Origin: Candidatus Binataceae bacterium
GTDB lineage: Bacteria; Desulfobacterota; Binatia; Binatales; Binataceae
Reading direction: 5' to 3'
Assembly (NCBI GenBank): GCA_035650475.1
Contig: DASRHP010000004.1
Span: 62,001-126,000 of the forward strand
DNA: 64,000 nt
Shown here in pieces: positions 42,179 to 51,257 of the stretch (positions are counted from its first letter, which is position 1; each line of letters begins with the position of its first letter). The translations under genes and the position numbers were made by a program. A model generated the notes under the pieces. It was not told the DNA's origin. It was given only the letters and a program-made list of their open reading frames with translations, and did not search any database.

Positions 42179-43579
42179 GTGAAGCCAGGCGCAAGCGCGG
42201 CAGGAGCCCGACAACGCACGCGGCGATGGGTAGCATGCGCGTCGGCGCTCGTCGCCGTGGCCCTCGCGATGCGATTCGCCCCGCTGTGGGCGCGCGCCGA
42301 GCCGCCCGTCCTGACCTGGTATCCCGACGCCAGCGGAAGCTTCGCCACCTACGAGCCGGGCGGGCCGACGGCCGCCGACAACCCGTTCTTTCATCCCCTG
42401 GGCACCAATGGACGCGCTTGCGTGAGCTGCCATCAGCCGGCCGACGGATGGACGATCACCCCAGCGCATGTCGAGGCGCGATTCAAAGCCAGCCACGGAC
42501 AGGATCCGCTGTTCCGTCCGATCGACGGCGCGGTCTGCCCCAACGCCGACGTCTCGACGCCAGCCGCGATGCGGCGCGCGTACGGCCTGCTGCTGAGCAA
42601 GGGGCTGATCCGGATGCCGATGCCGATCCCGCCCGACGCGGAATTTTCCGTCGTCAAGGTCGACGACCCCTACGGCTGCACCAAGCTTGCCGGCCCCAAA
42701 CGCGGGGTACTTTCGGTATATCGGCGGCCGCTGCCGGCGACCAACCTCCGCTTCGAATCCGAGATCATGTGGGACGGGCGCGAAGCGAGCCTTCAATCGC
42801 AGGCGATCAGCGCCGCGATCGGCCACGAGCAGGCGAGCGGGGTGCCGCCGGCGAAGACGCTGGACGCGGTCGTGCGATTCGAAAGCGGATTGTGGAGCGC
42901 GCAGGTGTCGGACGGCCGCGCCGGGAGCCTGCGCGAGCTCGGCGCGGGCGGCGGCCCGATCGATCTGTCGCGCCAGGACTTCTACCTCGGGATCAACGAC
43001 TCGCTGGGCAACGACCCGATTCAGCGCGCGTTCACGCTCGAAGTGTTCAACATCTATCAACCGTGGCTGGGCCTGAAGGCCAAGCCGTTCGCCGAGCAGC
43101 GGGCGGCGATCGCGCGCGGCGAGGAGATTTTCAACCAACGCGCGTTTTTCATGGCCGGACTCGCGGGATTGCAGAGCCGCGGGCGCGACCAGATGGCGAC
43201 CGGCTTCTGCACGACCTGTCATGACACGCCCAACGTCGGCAACCGCTCGGTCGCGGGAACGATCGACATCGGCACTGCCGACGCCTCGCGGCGCACGCCG
43301 GACCTGCCGTTGTTCACGCTGCGATGCGATTGGGGCGAGTTCAGGGGGCAGACCTTCGAGACCGACGACCCCGGGCGCGCGCTGATAACCGGCAAGTGCG
43401 CCGACATCAGTACGTTTAAGGTGCCGGTGCTGCGCAACCTGGCGGCGCATCCGCCGTATTTCCACGACGGCTCGGCGGCCACGCTGATGGACGTGGTGAA
43501 TTTCTACGACCTGCGTTTCGGAATGGGCTTCACTGAGCAGGAGAAGAGCGACCTCGTCGCCTTTTTGCAAACCCTCTGA
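42179..43579 (+). CDS. Di-haem cytochrome c peroxidase / MauG-like protein
   Basis: A 466-residue periplasmic protein with a twin-Arg-like basic start and signal peptide (cleavage near ARA-EPP at residue 40). Two haem c sites are visible: CVSCH at 81-85 and CTTCH at 344-348. The C-terminal LRNLAAHPPYFHDGSAATLMDVVNFYDLR is the classic CcpA/MauG ending. Such proteins reduce H2O2 or oxidise protein or quinol partners. The inter-haem distance (about 260 residues) is longer than in standard CcpA, so it is a divergent family branch. GTG start at 42179; ribosome-binding site unclear. Confidence 0.87.
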   Translation: MKPGASAAGARQRTRRWVACASALVAVALAMRFAPLWARAEPPVLTWYPDASGSFATYEPGGPTAADNPFFHPLGTNGRACVSCHQPADGWTITPAHVEARFKASHGQDPLFRPIDGAVCPNADVSTPAAMRRAYGLLLSKGLIRMPMPIPPDAEFSVVKVDDPYGCTKLAGPKRGVLSVYRRPLPATNLRFESEIMWDGREASLQSQAISAAIGHEQASGVPPAKTLDAVVRFESGLWSAQVSDGRAGSLRELGAGGGPIDLSRQDFYLGINDSLGNDPIQRAFTLEVFNIYQPWLGLKAKPFAEQRAAIARGEEIFNQRAFFMAGLAGLQSRGRDQMATGFCTTCHDTPNVGNRSVAGTIDIGTADASRRTPDLPLFTLRCDWGEFRGQTFETDDPGRALITGKCADISTFKVPVLRNLAAHPPYFHDGSAATLMDVVNFYDLRFGMGFTEQEKSDLVAFLQTL

Positions 43580-43707
43580 TGTTTGTGTGTTTCTTTGAAG
43601 TCTATCCATACGATTAGCCAGGGGCTATACGGTTTACGGAACGGAAGCGCAGAGCCGGCAGGAAAGTCGGGTCGCCTGCTGCAGCGAGTCGCTCGACGGG
43701 GACGCAC

Positions 43708-44190
43708 ATGATCAATGAGGCAGTGCTCAAAGCGCTACAGAGTCGGATGCGGAAGCTAACTATGGCCGGCATCAACGCGGCCGCCCGCGCGGAGGAGCTG
43801 CGCGCGGCGATCGAGGAGTCGGAAGCGGCGATTGAAGCCGCCGCCGAGGAAGAGGCGGCCGCGCTGCGCGAGAACGACAAGGCGGTGGCCGAGGTGAAAG
43901 CGTTGGCCGATTATATCGAGAACCTGGTCCGTGGCGGCGAAGACCAGGCCCTGGTCACGGTGCTGAAGGAGGAGCTGGCCGAGCTTGAGAGCCAGCAGCG
44001 CGAAGCCGCCCAGCGGCTCGAACGGCTCCGCGCTCACACCCAGGCGCTCCGGGACGCGCTTAAGAGCAATGCGGGCGAACTCGCAAGCGTCGAGCAGCGG
44101 CATCGCCAGATAAACGATCAGGCGATGAAGCTGCGCGAGCATATCGAGAAGGTCGTGCATCGCGAATCCGACGCTCGCGCGCGCGGATGA
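43708..44190 (+). CDS. Coiled-coil hypothetical protein
   Basis: A 160-residue, highly charged, almost wholly alpha-helical protein. Residues about 20-70 and 85-155 are strong coiled-coil candidates (EELRAAIEESEAAIEAAAEE; VLKEELAELESQQREAAQRL). There is no signal or membrane segment. The ATG at 43708 follows GACGGGGACG, a weak ribosome-binding site. Family not recognised. Confidence 0.6.
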   Translation: MINEAVLKALQSRMRKLTMAGINAAARAEELRAAIEESEAAIEAAAEEEAAALRENDKAVAEVKALADYIENLVRGGEDQALVTVLKEELAELESQQREAAQRLERLRAHTQALRDALKSNAGELASVEQRHRQINDQAMKLREHIEKVVHRESDARARG

Positions 44191-44263
44191 GCCGACGCGG
44201 GTGCCGGATGCCGCCTCGCGCCGGCGTCCGACGAGCGCGCGGCGACAGGCTGCGCTCGCCTGC

Positions 44264-45145
44264 CTACAACGTCACGTGGAGGCCGACGTTCTCCAGCCGG
44301 TCGGCGCCCGCGCGCAGGTTGCGGTCGAGGTTCCATCTGCGCGCCAGCGCCAGCGTGCGCTCGTAGTCCTCCTGCACGTAGGGCTCGAATTGGAGCACCT
44401 CGCCGAGCCCGAAGCGGTTCAAGTCGTAGGAACGGTCGTGCAGGATCGGCGGGATGTTGCGCTCCCACAGGCGCATGTAGCGCTCGGGGGCGGCTTCGAG
44501 CGCGGCCTGCGCCTGGCGCATCGCGCGGAAGTACGCCGCCGCCGCGTCCGGCTCCAGGGTGGCCGCGACCCAGAACAGCGTGCGGAACTCGCCGGCCGCG
44601 ATCTTGCGCAGCCCCAGCTCGTCGGCCATCGCGATCTCGGGATCGAGCAGGTTGGCAGCCGCTATCTCGCCGTCGAGCAGAGCGCGCAGCCGCCGCCCCG
44701 GCCCGCCGATATTTTCCGGCCGGATACACCCGCGCGGCATCACGCGCTCCATCGTCTCGAGGAACGAAAAATGGCTCCCCGCCATCAGCCCGATACCGAC
44801 CGGCACGTTCCTTAGCTGCGCAAGCCGCGTGATCTTCGAGCCTGGCGCGACGAACAGCGCAAAGCGCGCGACTCCATAGACGTCAAGCACTGCCTTGCCC
44901 ATCCCCGCGCCGGCGTTCATCGGGACCGCCCACTCGCAGGCCGACGAGCAGACCTTGTCGCTGGCGCGGAAGGGGCGGTCCTGCGGCCGCTCGAAATAGA
45001 CGTCGGCGCCGTGGGACGAGATCTGATGCATGTCGTCGGCGAGGATTTCGGGCGCGAGTCCTTCGGCGGCAAAGAGACCTTCGTCGAGCGCGATCCATTC
45101 GTGCAGCCGCATGAAGTGCGGAACGATCTTGATCGGCCTCGCCAT
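44264..45145 (-). CDS. NMT1/THI5-like substrate-binding protein
   Basis: A 293-residue periplasmic-binding-protein-fold protein of the NMT1/SsuA group: MRLHEWIALDEGLFAAEGL near residue 12, then EWAVPMNAG and VGIGLMAGSHFSFLETME with the expected hinge layout. There is no signal peptide, so it is either cytoplasmic or has an unusual start. AGGGAGG lies 8 bases before the ATG at 45145, which fixes the start. No ABC permease or ATPase is adjacent. Stand-alone members of this group are frequent in genomes rich in LLM and amidohydrolase genes; ligand unknown. Confidence 0.8.
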   Translation of the reverse strand: MARPIKIVPHFMRLHEWIALDEGLFAAEGLAPEILADDMHQISSHGADVYFERPQDRPFRASDKVCSSACEWAVPMNAGAGMGKAVLDVYGVARFALFVAPGSKITRLAQLRNVPVGIGLMAGSHFSFLETMERVMPRGCIRPENIGGPGRRLRALLDGEIAAANLLDPEIAMADELGLRKIAAGEFRTLFWVAATLEPDAAAAYFRAMRQAQAALEAAPERYMRLWERNIPPILHDRSYDLNRFGLGEVLQFEPYVQEDYERTLALARRWNLDRNLRAGADRLENVGLHVTL

Positions 45146-45287
45146 CGCGCGTACCTCCCTCGGATTCGAAATGCCGCTCGCCGCCGCTGGTGCCACTCAA
45201 GCTTCGGTTACTCCGTGTGTCGCAATTGGACAAGCGCGCGCCGCCAGGCGATTCGGCCGCCATGCGAAATAGTGTTAGATTTGCGCA

Positions 45288-46421
45288 ATGGCCGACCTAC
45301 ATACGGGTTACGTCGTCGATTGCGACTCGCACGTGATGGAGCCGCCCGACCTGTGGGAGCGCTACCTCGAGCCGCGCTTTCGCGACCGCGCGATCCGGAT
45401 CGTCACCGACCCCGCAGACGGGCTGGAGGTTCTGATGATCGACAAGCGGCCGGTGCTCAAGGGAGTGCTGGCCGGACTCGGCGGCGCCAATCTGCCGCGC
45501 CAGTCGGTTTTCATCCCGGGTCAGACTCGCTATCTAGACGGATGTCCGCCGGCAAGCTATGAGCCGGCCGAGCGTATTCGTCTGCTCGACCAGTGGGGCG
45601 TGGACGCCGGCGTGCTGTTCCCCACGGTCGGCATCCTCTGGGACGTCGCGGATGCCGAACTTGCCCTCGCCTACGCGCGTGCCTACAACAAATGGGTCAA
45701 CGATTTCGCCGCCCACGATCGCAGCCGCATCATTCCGATCGCGCATCTTGCGCTCCATGACCCCGACGAGGCGCTGCGCGAGCTGCGCCGCTGCCTCAAG
45801 CTCGGCTTCAAGGGCGTCTTCCTCGCGCCCGAAACCGTCGGCGGCAAGCGCTTTTCCGATTACTCATTCGATCCGATCTGGCGCGAATGCGAGCAGGCCG
45901 GGATTCCGGTTTGCCTGCACGTGATCGTGCGCCTGGGGCGCGCGCAGGCGATGCTCGGCAATTTCTACCAGCCCAGCGAGTTCCGCGCGGTGTTCGGCTT
46001 CGCGCTTGGCGGCTTCGCCCAGATCGTACCGGCGATGATGACGATGGTGCTTGACGGGCTGTTCGACCGCTTCGAGCGGCTCAAGGTGCTGTGCGTCGAG
46101 GCGGGATGTGGATGGGCGCCGTACGTGATGGACCGGATGGACCAAAAGTACGAGCACCTCGGCTGGACGTTCCCGCTCAAGCTCAAGCCCAGCGAATACT
46201 TGCGGCGCAACGTATGGATGGTCGCGGAGCCCGAGGAGCGCACTATCGCGAACGTGATGGACCTGATGGGCGAGGACCATGTGTTGTGGGGTTCCGACTA
46301 CCCTCACATCGACTCGACCCTCGAAGCGCCGAGGCTCATTCGCGAAAGCGCCGCTCGGCTCGCGCCCACCCGCGCACGCAAACTGATGGGCGAGAACGCC
46401 CGCCGGCTGTTTCCGTCGTAG
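45288..46421 (+). CDS. Amidohydrolase-2 (ACMSD-like) metal-dependent hydrolase
   Basis: A 377-residue TIM-barrel hydrolase, clearly paralogous to 20879-22006. It has YVVDCDSHVMEPPDLWERYLE at the N-terminus (metal Asp-x-His), CLHV near 205, CVEAGCGWAPYVMDRMD near 270, and the C-terminal metal aspartate in VLWGSDYPHIDST near 330. It stands alone, divergent from the NMT1-like gene. Substrate unknown, probably an aromatic or cyclic acid. Confidence 0.88.
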   Translation: MADLHTGYVVDCDSHVMEPPDLWERYLEPRFRDRAIRIVTDPADGLEVLMIDKRPVLKGVLAGLGGANLPRQSVFIPGQTRYLDGCPPASYEPAERIRLLDQWGVDAGVLFPTVGILWDVADAELALAYARAYNKWVNDFAAHDRSRIIPIAHLALHDPDEALRELRRCLKLGFKGVFLAPETVGGKRFSDYSFDPIWRECEQAGIPVCLHVIVRLGRAQAMLGNFYQPSEFRAVFGFALGGFAQIVPAMMTMVLDGLFDRFERLKVLCVEAGCGWAPYVMDRMDQKYEHLGWTFPLKLKPSEYLRRNVWMVAEPEERTIANVMDLMGEDHVLWGSDYPHIDSTLEAPRLIRESAARLAPTRARKLMGENARRLFPS

Positions 46422-46430
46422 CCGGCCGGT

Positions 46431-47030
46431 TCAATTGGCCGGCGACGGGAAGCAGGGCAGCTTCTGCACCGCGGCGTAGCGGTAAATCCGGTTGTTCCAG
46501 CGGAAGGTGCCGAACGTTGGCCCAAAGGCGACCGTCAGCGCGTTGAGCTGATCCTGCTCGGTGGCGTCCTGCGCCGGATCGGGCGCGTAGGCGATGTAGG
46601 TTACCGAGTCGGCTTTCAGCAGCGGCTGAATCGGCGGCTGGAAGTCCATCTTCATGAAGTTGGTCGCGAGCCGCCAGCCGTTCGGATCGGCGCTCTGGTT
46701 GGGCATTGCCACCCATCGCGGCTCGATCTCGTTGCCGGTCAGGCTGAGCGCGCGGTAATCGATCTTGCCGTCCTTGCCGGTGCGCAGTTCGGTGAGCAGC
46801 GGAATCTCGCTGGTGAGGTCGTCGCAAATTTCGTTCTTGCGCAGTTCGCTGCCGTATTCCGGCTCATGGGATTCGATAACGCCGGCCTCGGCGACGTGGG
46901 CGACGCCCGCGCCGACCGCTTCCACCGCCTGGAGCGCCAACGGCACCGCCGCCATGCATCCGCCGGACGCAAGCGCAAACGCCACGCCGAGCAGCGGCGC
47001 TCGCCTCGGCCGTCTGGGCCCCCCGCTCAT
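46431..47030 (-). CDS. Putative lipoprotein
   Basis: A 199-residue protein with a short basic N-terminus (SGGPRRPRRAP), hydrophobic core and a lipobox-like LASGGC near residue 25. The mature part contains ELRKNEICDDL, DYRALSLTGNEIEPRWV and FGPTFGTFRWNNRIYRYAAV. No family recognised. It is convergent with, and 10 bases from, the amidohydrolase. Confidence 0.6.
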   Translation of the reverse strand: MSGGPRRPRRAPLLGVAFALASGGCMAAVPLALQAVEAVGAGVAHVAEAGVIESHEPEYGSELRKNEICDDLTSEIPLLTELRTGKDGKIDYRALSLTGNEIEPRWVAMPNQSADPNGWRLATNFMKMDFQPPIQPLLKADSVTYIAYAPDPAQDATEQDQLNALTVAFGPTFGTFRWNNRIYRYAAVQKLPCFPSPAN

Positions 47031-47239
47031 CGCGAGAACCACTTTAGCATCAAGCGCGACGCAAGTCGGATAGGGGTGATGGGATTTCGCACAGCTCGAG
47101 CGCCGGCGCGCCGGCCTCTACCACGGCCGTGATTGCGTGTGTCAGACTGGATTGTTAGCCTCCGTCCGCTGCCGCGGCGGGGCGTCCCTCGACGCGGACG
47201 CGGCGGTCCACCGGGCGGCCCCGGATTGGCACAACGGCC

Positions 47240-48115
47240 TTGAGCGCACTACTGGGTTACTGCTTTCTGTTCGGCCTGCTGCACGGGATTCTGCCCGACG
47301 AGCACACCTGGCCGATCACGTTCAGCTACGCGATCGCCGGCGGCAGCGGAGCGCAGGGGATGCGCACCGGAGCTTGGTTCGCCGCGGGATTCACCGCGCA
47401 GCGCATGCTGATTTCGGAGCTCTCATACCTGGCGCTGGCGCCTTTTCTGCGCTCGGCAGAGGTCAACGCGGTCGTCTATGTGATCGTCGGCATCGTGATG
47501 TCTTTGGCCGGTTGGATCCTGCTGCGCGGCCAGCGCTACGCCCATCTCCATCTCCTCGGCCATCATCATGAGGCGCGCGACGAGATGGACCGCTCCACCG
47601 CGCTCCTCACCCGCCGTCACGCGCAATGCGCGCCCGAACCCACGATGCCCGTGCGATGGACGCTAATTCACGGCTTCATCGCCGGCTTCGGCTTCGGCGG
47701 CTTCGCGCTCTTCGTGAATGCGGTCGCCGCGCCGGCGATGCCCAATGCGTGGCTGGGCTTTCTGCCAGGGCTGCTTTTCGGCGCGGGCACCGCCGTAACC
47801 CTGGCCGCGGTCGGCGCCGCTTTCGCAGCCGGGCTGCGCACGTTGAGCGGGCTCAGCGAGGACGACGTGCGCCGGTTCGGGGCGCGGGTCGGAGCGACGA
47901 CCCTGTTTGCGGGCGGCTTCCTGTTCATCGCGGGCGGGCTCGCGATGGCCGCCGGAGTGGGGCGCTACCTTCCAGTTGACACCGGCTACCTCGTGATTGT
48001 GCTGTTCGTCGTCACGGTCGCTATCCCGGTGTTCATTAACGCCTGGCGCCAGATACCCGCGGCGAAGGGGCTGGACGATGGCGAAGTCAGCTATTCGCGC
48101 GACAGCGGGCGCTGA
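47240..48115 (+). CDS. NicO/UreH-like metal permease
   Basis: A 291-residue polytopic membrane protein with about six to seven hydrophobic segments. The first carries HGILPDEHTWP (His15, Asp20, His22), like the H-x4-D-H metal motif of NiCoT/NicO transporters. A cytoplasmic loop near residues 94-105 is histidine-rich (HLHLLGHHHEARDEM), also typical of Ni/Co exporters or permeases. It begins with TTG at 47240. The metal and direction of transport are not shown by the sequence. Confidence 0.72.
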   Translation: MSALLGYCFLFGLLHGILPDEHTWPITFSYAIAGGSGAQGMRTGAWFAAGFTAQRMLISELSYLALAPFLRSAEVNAVVYVIVGIVMSLAGWILLRGQRYAHLHLLGHHHEARDEMDRSTALLTRRHAQCAPEPTMPVRWTLIHGFIAGFGFGGFALFVNAVAAPAMPNAWLGFLPGLLFGAGTAVTLAAVGAAFAAGLRTLSGLSEDDVRRFGARVGATTLFAGGFLFIAGGLAMAAGVGRYLPVDTGYLVIVLFVVTVAIPVFINAWRQIPAAKGLDDGEVSYSRDSGR

Positions 48116-48329
48116 CGCGTGCTCGGGTCGCCGCGTCCTGGATTGTTTAGCAGGCTCCGTGCAACGTGCACCGTCCGGGGGCTGGACTCAGGCCACGCGG
48201 GTTGATGGACTAGGGTGGTCGCGGCTGTCTCAACCGCAGTGCTCATGATCGCGCGGGCATGCGACGGCATACGGGCCGCACGGGACGAACGCCGGTTGCG
48301 ACGAAGATCGCGACGCAGAAGAGGGCGTC

Positions 48330-48683
48330 ATGAAAAAGCAATTGAAGGGTGTGCTGGCGACGGCCGTTTTGGCGCTGATGGTGGCCGGGACCTTCGGATG
48401 CTCGGGGCAGCCGCTGTCGACGCGTGAGAAAGCCACTGGCATCGGCGCGGTCCTCGGCGCCGGCACTGGCGCGATCGTCGGCGCCGCGGTCGGTTCGCCC
48501 GGAGCGGGCGCCGCGATAGGCGGCGCGATGGGCGGCGTCGGCGGCTACGCGGTCGGCAACCAGATGCAGAACCAGGAAGTTCAGCAGCAGCAGACCCAGC
48601 AGCAAATCCAGCAGCAGCAACAGCAACTGGAGCAGCAGCGCCAGGAGCTGGAGAAGTTGAAGCAGCAGCAACAGACCGAATAG
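48330..48683 (+). CDS. Glycine-zipper lipoprotein with Gln-rich tail
   Basis: A 117-residue outer-membrane-type lipoprotein: signal peptide with lipobox AGTFGC (Cys near 24), then a glycine-zipper helix pair (TGIGAVLGAGTGAIVGAAVG and AAIGGAMGGVGGYAVGNQ). It ends in a highly glutamine-rich coiled coil (from about residue 83). Similar to YMGG/OmpA-associated Gly-zipper proteins. The ATG at 48330 has AGAGGGCG 5 bases upstream. Confidence 0.8.
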   Translation: MKKQLKGVLATAVLALMVAGTFGCSGQPLSTREKATGIGAVLGAGTGAIVGAAVGSPGAGAAIGGAMGGVGGYAVGNQMQNQEVQQQQTQQQIQQQQQQLEQQRQELEKLKQQQQTE

Positions 48684-48781
48684 CGGCCGCGCGCGCTCCC
48701 GATCAGACCTCAGCGCCGTCGCCCGCGAGGTTTGCGCGGACGAGGCGCCGAGGTGACGCTCAGACGGGTGTAGGACGGAAA

Positions 48782-49105
48782 TTATTGCCAGTTCGGCAGG
48801 CCGCCGAGCTGCTCTTCGACCCGAGCGAGATCGGCCATCGCCGCGCGATAGTTGCCCCGCGCGACTTCCCGCTGGGCCTCGATATAGTCGCCCTCCGGCA
48901 GCGGGCGCGAGAACGAAGCGAGCTTGGCCGCGCGCAGGCGCCGCCCGACCTCGACCAGTTTGGCCCTGACTTCGGAGAGCGCCGGACTCTGCTCGGCCTT
49001 GATGGTGGCCTCGGGTTGCGTCGGTACCGCCTGACTCCACGCGACGCTCGGCGCCGCAGTCAACACGGCTAGAGCGCCAATCACCAGAATCTTCGAAGCC
49101 TTCAT
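48782..49105 (-). CDS. Small secreted helical protein
   Basis: A 107-residue protein with a clear signal peptide (MKASKILVIGALAVLTAAPSVAWSQA). The mature helical part contains EVRAKLVEVGRRLRAAK and YIEAQREVARGNYRAAMADLARVEEQL. GGTGGAGAA lies immediately upstream of the ATG. Convergent with the glycine-zipper gene. Family not recognised. Confidence 0.65.
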   Translation of the reverse strand: MKASKILVIGALAVLTAAPSVAWSQAVPTQPEATIKAEQSPALSEVRAKLVEVGRRLRAAKLASFSRPLPEGDYIEAQREVARGNYRAAMADLARVEEQLGGLPNWQ

Positions 49106-49449
49106 TTCTCCACCTTTCCGTAAGGAATTGCGATTCGGCCGTTACGGCTCAACGGCTTCGAGTCAGACATAGAGCGAAGCGCGTGCCAGCGCCTGCGCAT
49201 AAGCTCGGCTGATGCGGAACGTCAATCGCCGGCGCTGTTCAGCGCCGCGATCGCGCGGATTTCTGACGCAATCGGTGGACGTGTCCCGAAACGCCACCGC
49301 CATGCGAAGAGCTCACAGCGCAGGCGCCGCCGCGCGGATGCGTCGCGTTTGGCCTTTCGCGAACATGGACGGGACAGGGGAGTTCGTTACGCCTGCCCTG
49401 TGGAGATTTGCCGCATCCGCACGAAGCGAGAAGTCAGCGGCGTACTAAA
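49106..49449. other. Intergenic region, no supported gene
   Basis: About 345 bases between two minus-strand genes. Short open frames exist on the plus strand but have no ribosome-binding site or recognisable similarity. I see no strong hairpin or repeat. The stretch nearest 49106-49150 probably contains the promoter of the small secreted protein. Confidence 0.4.
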
Positions 49450-50229
49450 TCAGACGAAGGGAGGTAACCCGGTGTGGGCGGTCAGGCCGCCGTCCACGAC
49501 CAGCGTGGTGCCGGTGACGAACGAAGCCTCGTCGGAGGCCAGGAAGAGCACCGCGTTGGCGATTTCCTCGGGCTCGCCGATTCGCCCGATCGGATTCTGA
49601 CCGAGTCTGCGCCGGAATCCTTCGACGTCACTGCCGCCGAGCAACTGCGCCACGCGCGTGTTGATCGCGCCCGGGCATACGCAGTTGACGCGAATCCTGT
49701 GCTTCGCGTTTTCCAGCGCGGCGGCTCGGGCAAGGTTGATAACCGCGGCCTTGGCTGCGTTGTAGGCCGACATCCCGTAGTCGCCCGCAATCCCCGAAAT
49801 CGAAGCGGTGTTGACGATCGATCCGCCGCCCTGCTTGCGCATGATCGGGATGCTGTACTTGATGCCGAGGAAGGCGCTGGTCAGCGTGACCGCCACGATC
49901 CGGTTCCAGTTCTCCAGCGACATCGTTTCGAGCAGCTCGACCATCCCGAGCCCGGCGTTGTTGAACGTCACGTCGAGCCGTCCCCAGCTCTCGGTCGCAA
50001 GCCGGATCGCCGCCTGCACGCCCTCGGGGTCGGAGGCATCCATCTTGAGTGACTTCGCCTGGCCGCCGCTCTTCGCGATCTCGTCGGCGACTGCGGCGGC
50101 GCGCGTCCCGCTCAGATCGGCGACCACCACGCGCGCGCCTTCGCGCGCGAAGCGTCGCGCGGTCGCCGCGCCGATTCCCGAGCCGCCGGCGGTGACCACT
50201 GCGACCTTGCCTTCCAGTTTGCCTGCCAT
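49450..50229 (-). CDS. Short-chain dehydrogenase/reductase (SDR, classical)
   Basis: A 259-residue NAD(P)-dependent oxidoreductase: TAAGGSGIGAA-like cofactor loop TAGGSGIGAATAR (near 13-25), NNAGLGM (near 90), catalytic Ser near 142, and YNAAKAAV (Tyr/Lys near 157-161), then PGAINT. Complete. It follows the VOC gene by 33 bases on the same strand, possibly one transcript. Substrate unknown. Confidence 0.93.
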   Translation of the reverse strand: MAGKLEGKVAVVTAGGSGIGAATARRFAREGARVVVADLSGTRAAAVADEIAKSGGQAKSLKMDASDPEGVQAAIRLATESWGRLDVTFNNAGLGMVELLETMSLENWNRIVAVTLTSAFLGIKYSIPIMRKQGGGSIVNTASISGIAGDYGMSAYNAAKAAVINLARAAALENAKHRIRVNCVCPGAINTRVAQLLGGSDVEGFRRRLGQNPIGRIGEPEEIANAVLFLASDEASFVTGTTLVVDGGLTAHTGLPPFV

Positions 50230-50262
50230 GTTCTTTTCCCCCCGATTGAGCGTGACGGCGAA

Positions 50263-51096
50263 TCAGCGGCCGCGCGCCGGGTCGCCCGACCATCGCCATG
50301 CCACGCTAGTGCGGCTCACCCCGACCAGCACACCGCAAAAGGCGGTCGGATGGATCCACAGGCCGTCGTGCACGCCTTCGCGGCGCGGAGTGAAGCGGCC
50401 GCCGCGCGCGCGCAGGCGCTCGGCTATGGCTTCGACGCTGTCGGCCTCGACATAGAACATATACAGCGCGTCACCGCGGCGGCGATGGAACCGGCCCATC
50501 GCGGCGTCCTTCGTCGGCTGCGAGATCTCGATCCGGTCCAGGCGCGCCGGCGCGTCAAACATCGTGAGCGTTCCCCTATATCCGAACTCGTCGTGCTCGA
50601 TCGGAACGTACTTCGACGAATCGAGCCCGAAGATTCGCGCGTAGCGCGCGGCCGCCGCGCTCCAGTCGGCGACCACGTTGGTCACCTCGTAGGTCCATTT
50701 GATCGCACCTACCGACACACGCTCCTCGAAGGGGCTCAGAACAACCGGCATCCCGCAAGTTGCCCCCGCGTCGAGGAAGATCTGGTCCGCCGCGCGCGCG
50801 AAGCCGACCCGGTTGCGGGCGAGCAGCGCGGCGGCGGCGTTGAGGTCGGCCACCGCGAAACCGGCCGCGTACAGCCCGCCGCCCCATCGCGCGACGAAAT
50901 CCGCAACCGGCCCGGCGCCGTCGACCTCGAGAAATTCGATCATGCTCGCGCCTGCCCGCACGGCCGTGCGCTGTGCGCCAAGCGGTTCAACCCGGTCGCT
51001 GGAGGCGACCTCCGCGCCGAAAACGGCAGCCGCCGTGCGCACCGCTTGGTCGCGGTCGTGGACAACGATCTGTACCCGATCAACCCGTTTCAGCAT
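50263..51096 (-). CDS. VOC-family (glyoxalase/dioxygenase fold) protein
   Basis: A 277-residue protein with two beta-alpha-beta-beta-beta modules. It starts MLKRVDRVQIVVHDRDQAVRTAAAVFG; the second module starts near residue 137 (WTYEVTNVVADWSAAAARYARIFG). YMFYVEADSVEAIAERLRARGG near 220 is typical VOC. Metal ligands are not obvious, so enzyme activity is uncertain. The start at 51096 is chosen at the first VOC strand. Confidence 0.82.
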   Translation of the reverse strand: MLKRVDRVQIVVHDRDQAVRTAAAVFGAEVASSDRVEPLGAQRTAVRAGASMIEFLEVDGAGPVADFVARWGGGLYAAGFAVADLNAAAALLARNRVGFARAADQIFLDAGATCGMPVVLSPFEERVSVGAIKWTYEVTNVVADWSAAAARYARIFGLDSSKYVPIEHDEFGYRGTLTMFDAPARLDRIEISQPTKDAAMGRFHRRRGDALYMFYVEADSVEAIAERLRARGGRFTPRREGVHDGLWIHPTAFCGVLVGVSRTSVAWRWSGDPARGR

Positions 51097-51257
51097 CTTG
51101 CTTCCCGACGGCCGGGCGGATCGCCTCTGATGGGTAAGAGCCGGCCCGTTCCGAGGCGACATCATAGACTCCCACGCCGACCCAGGGAATTGCGCTGGCG
51201 GTTGCAGGCGAGCGGGCAAACCGCAGCGGACGCCGAGAAGCGGCGCCCATGGTCCGA

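Noticed and set aside
42125-43609. 494-codon minus-strand frame opposite the di-haem peroxidase gene
   Set aside because: The plus strand encodes two CxxCH motifs and a signal peptide; the antisense frame has no recognisable features.
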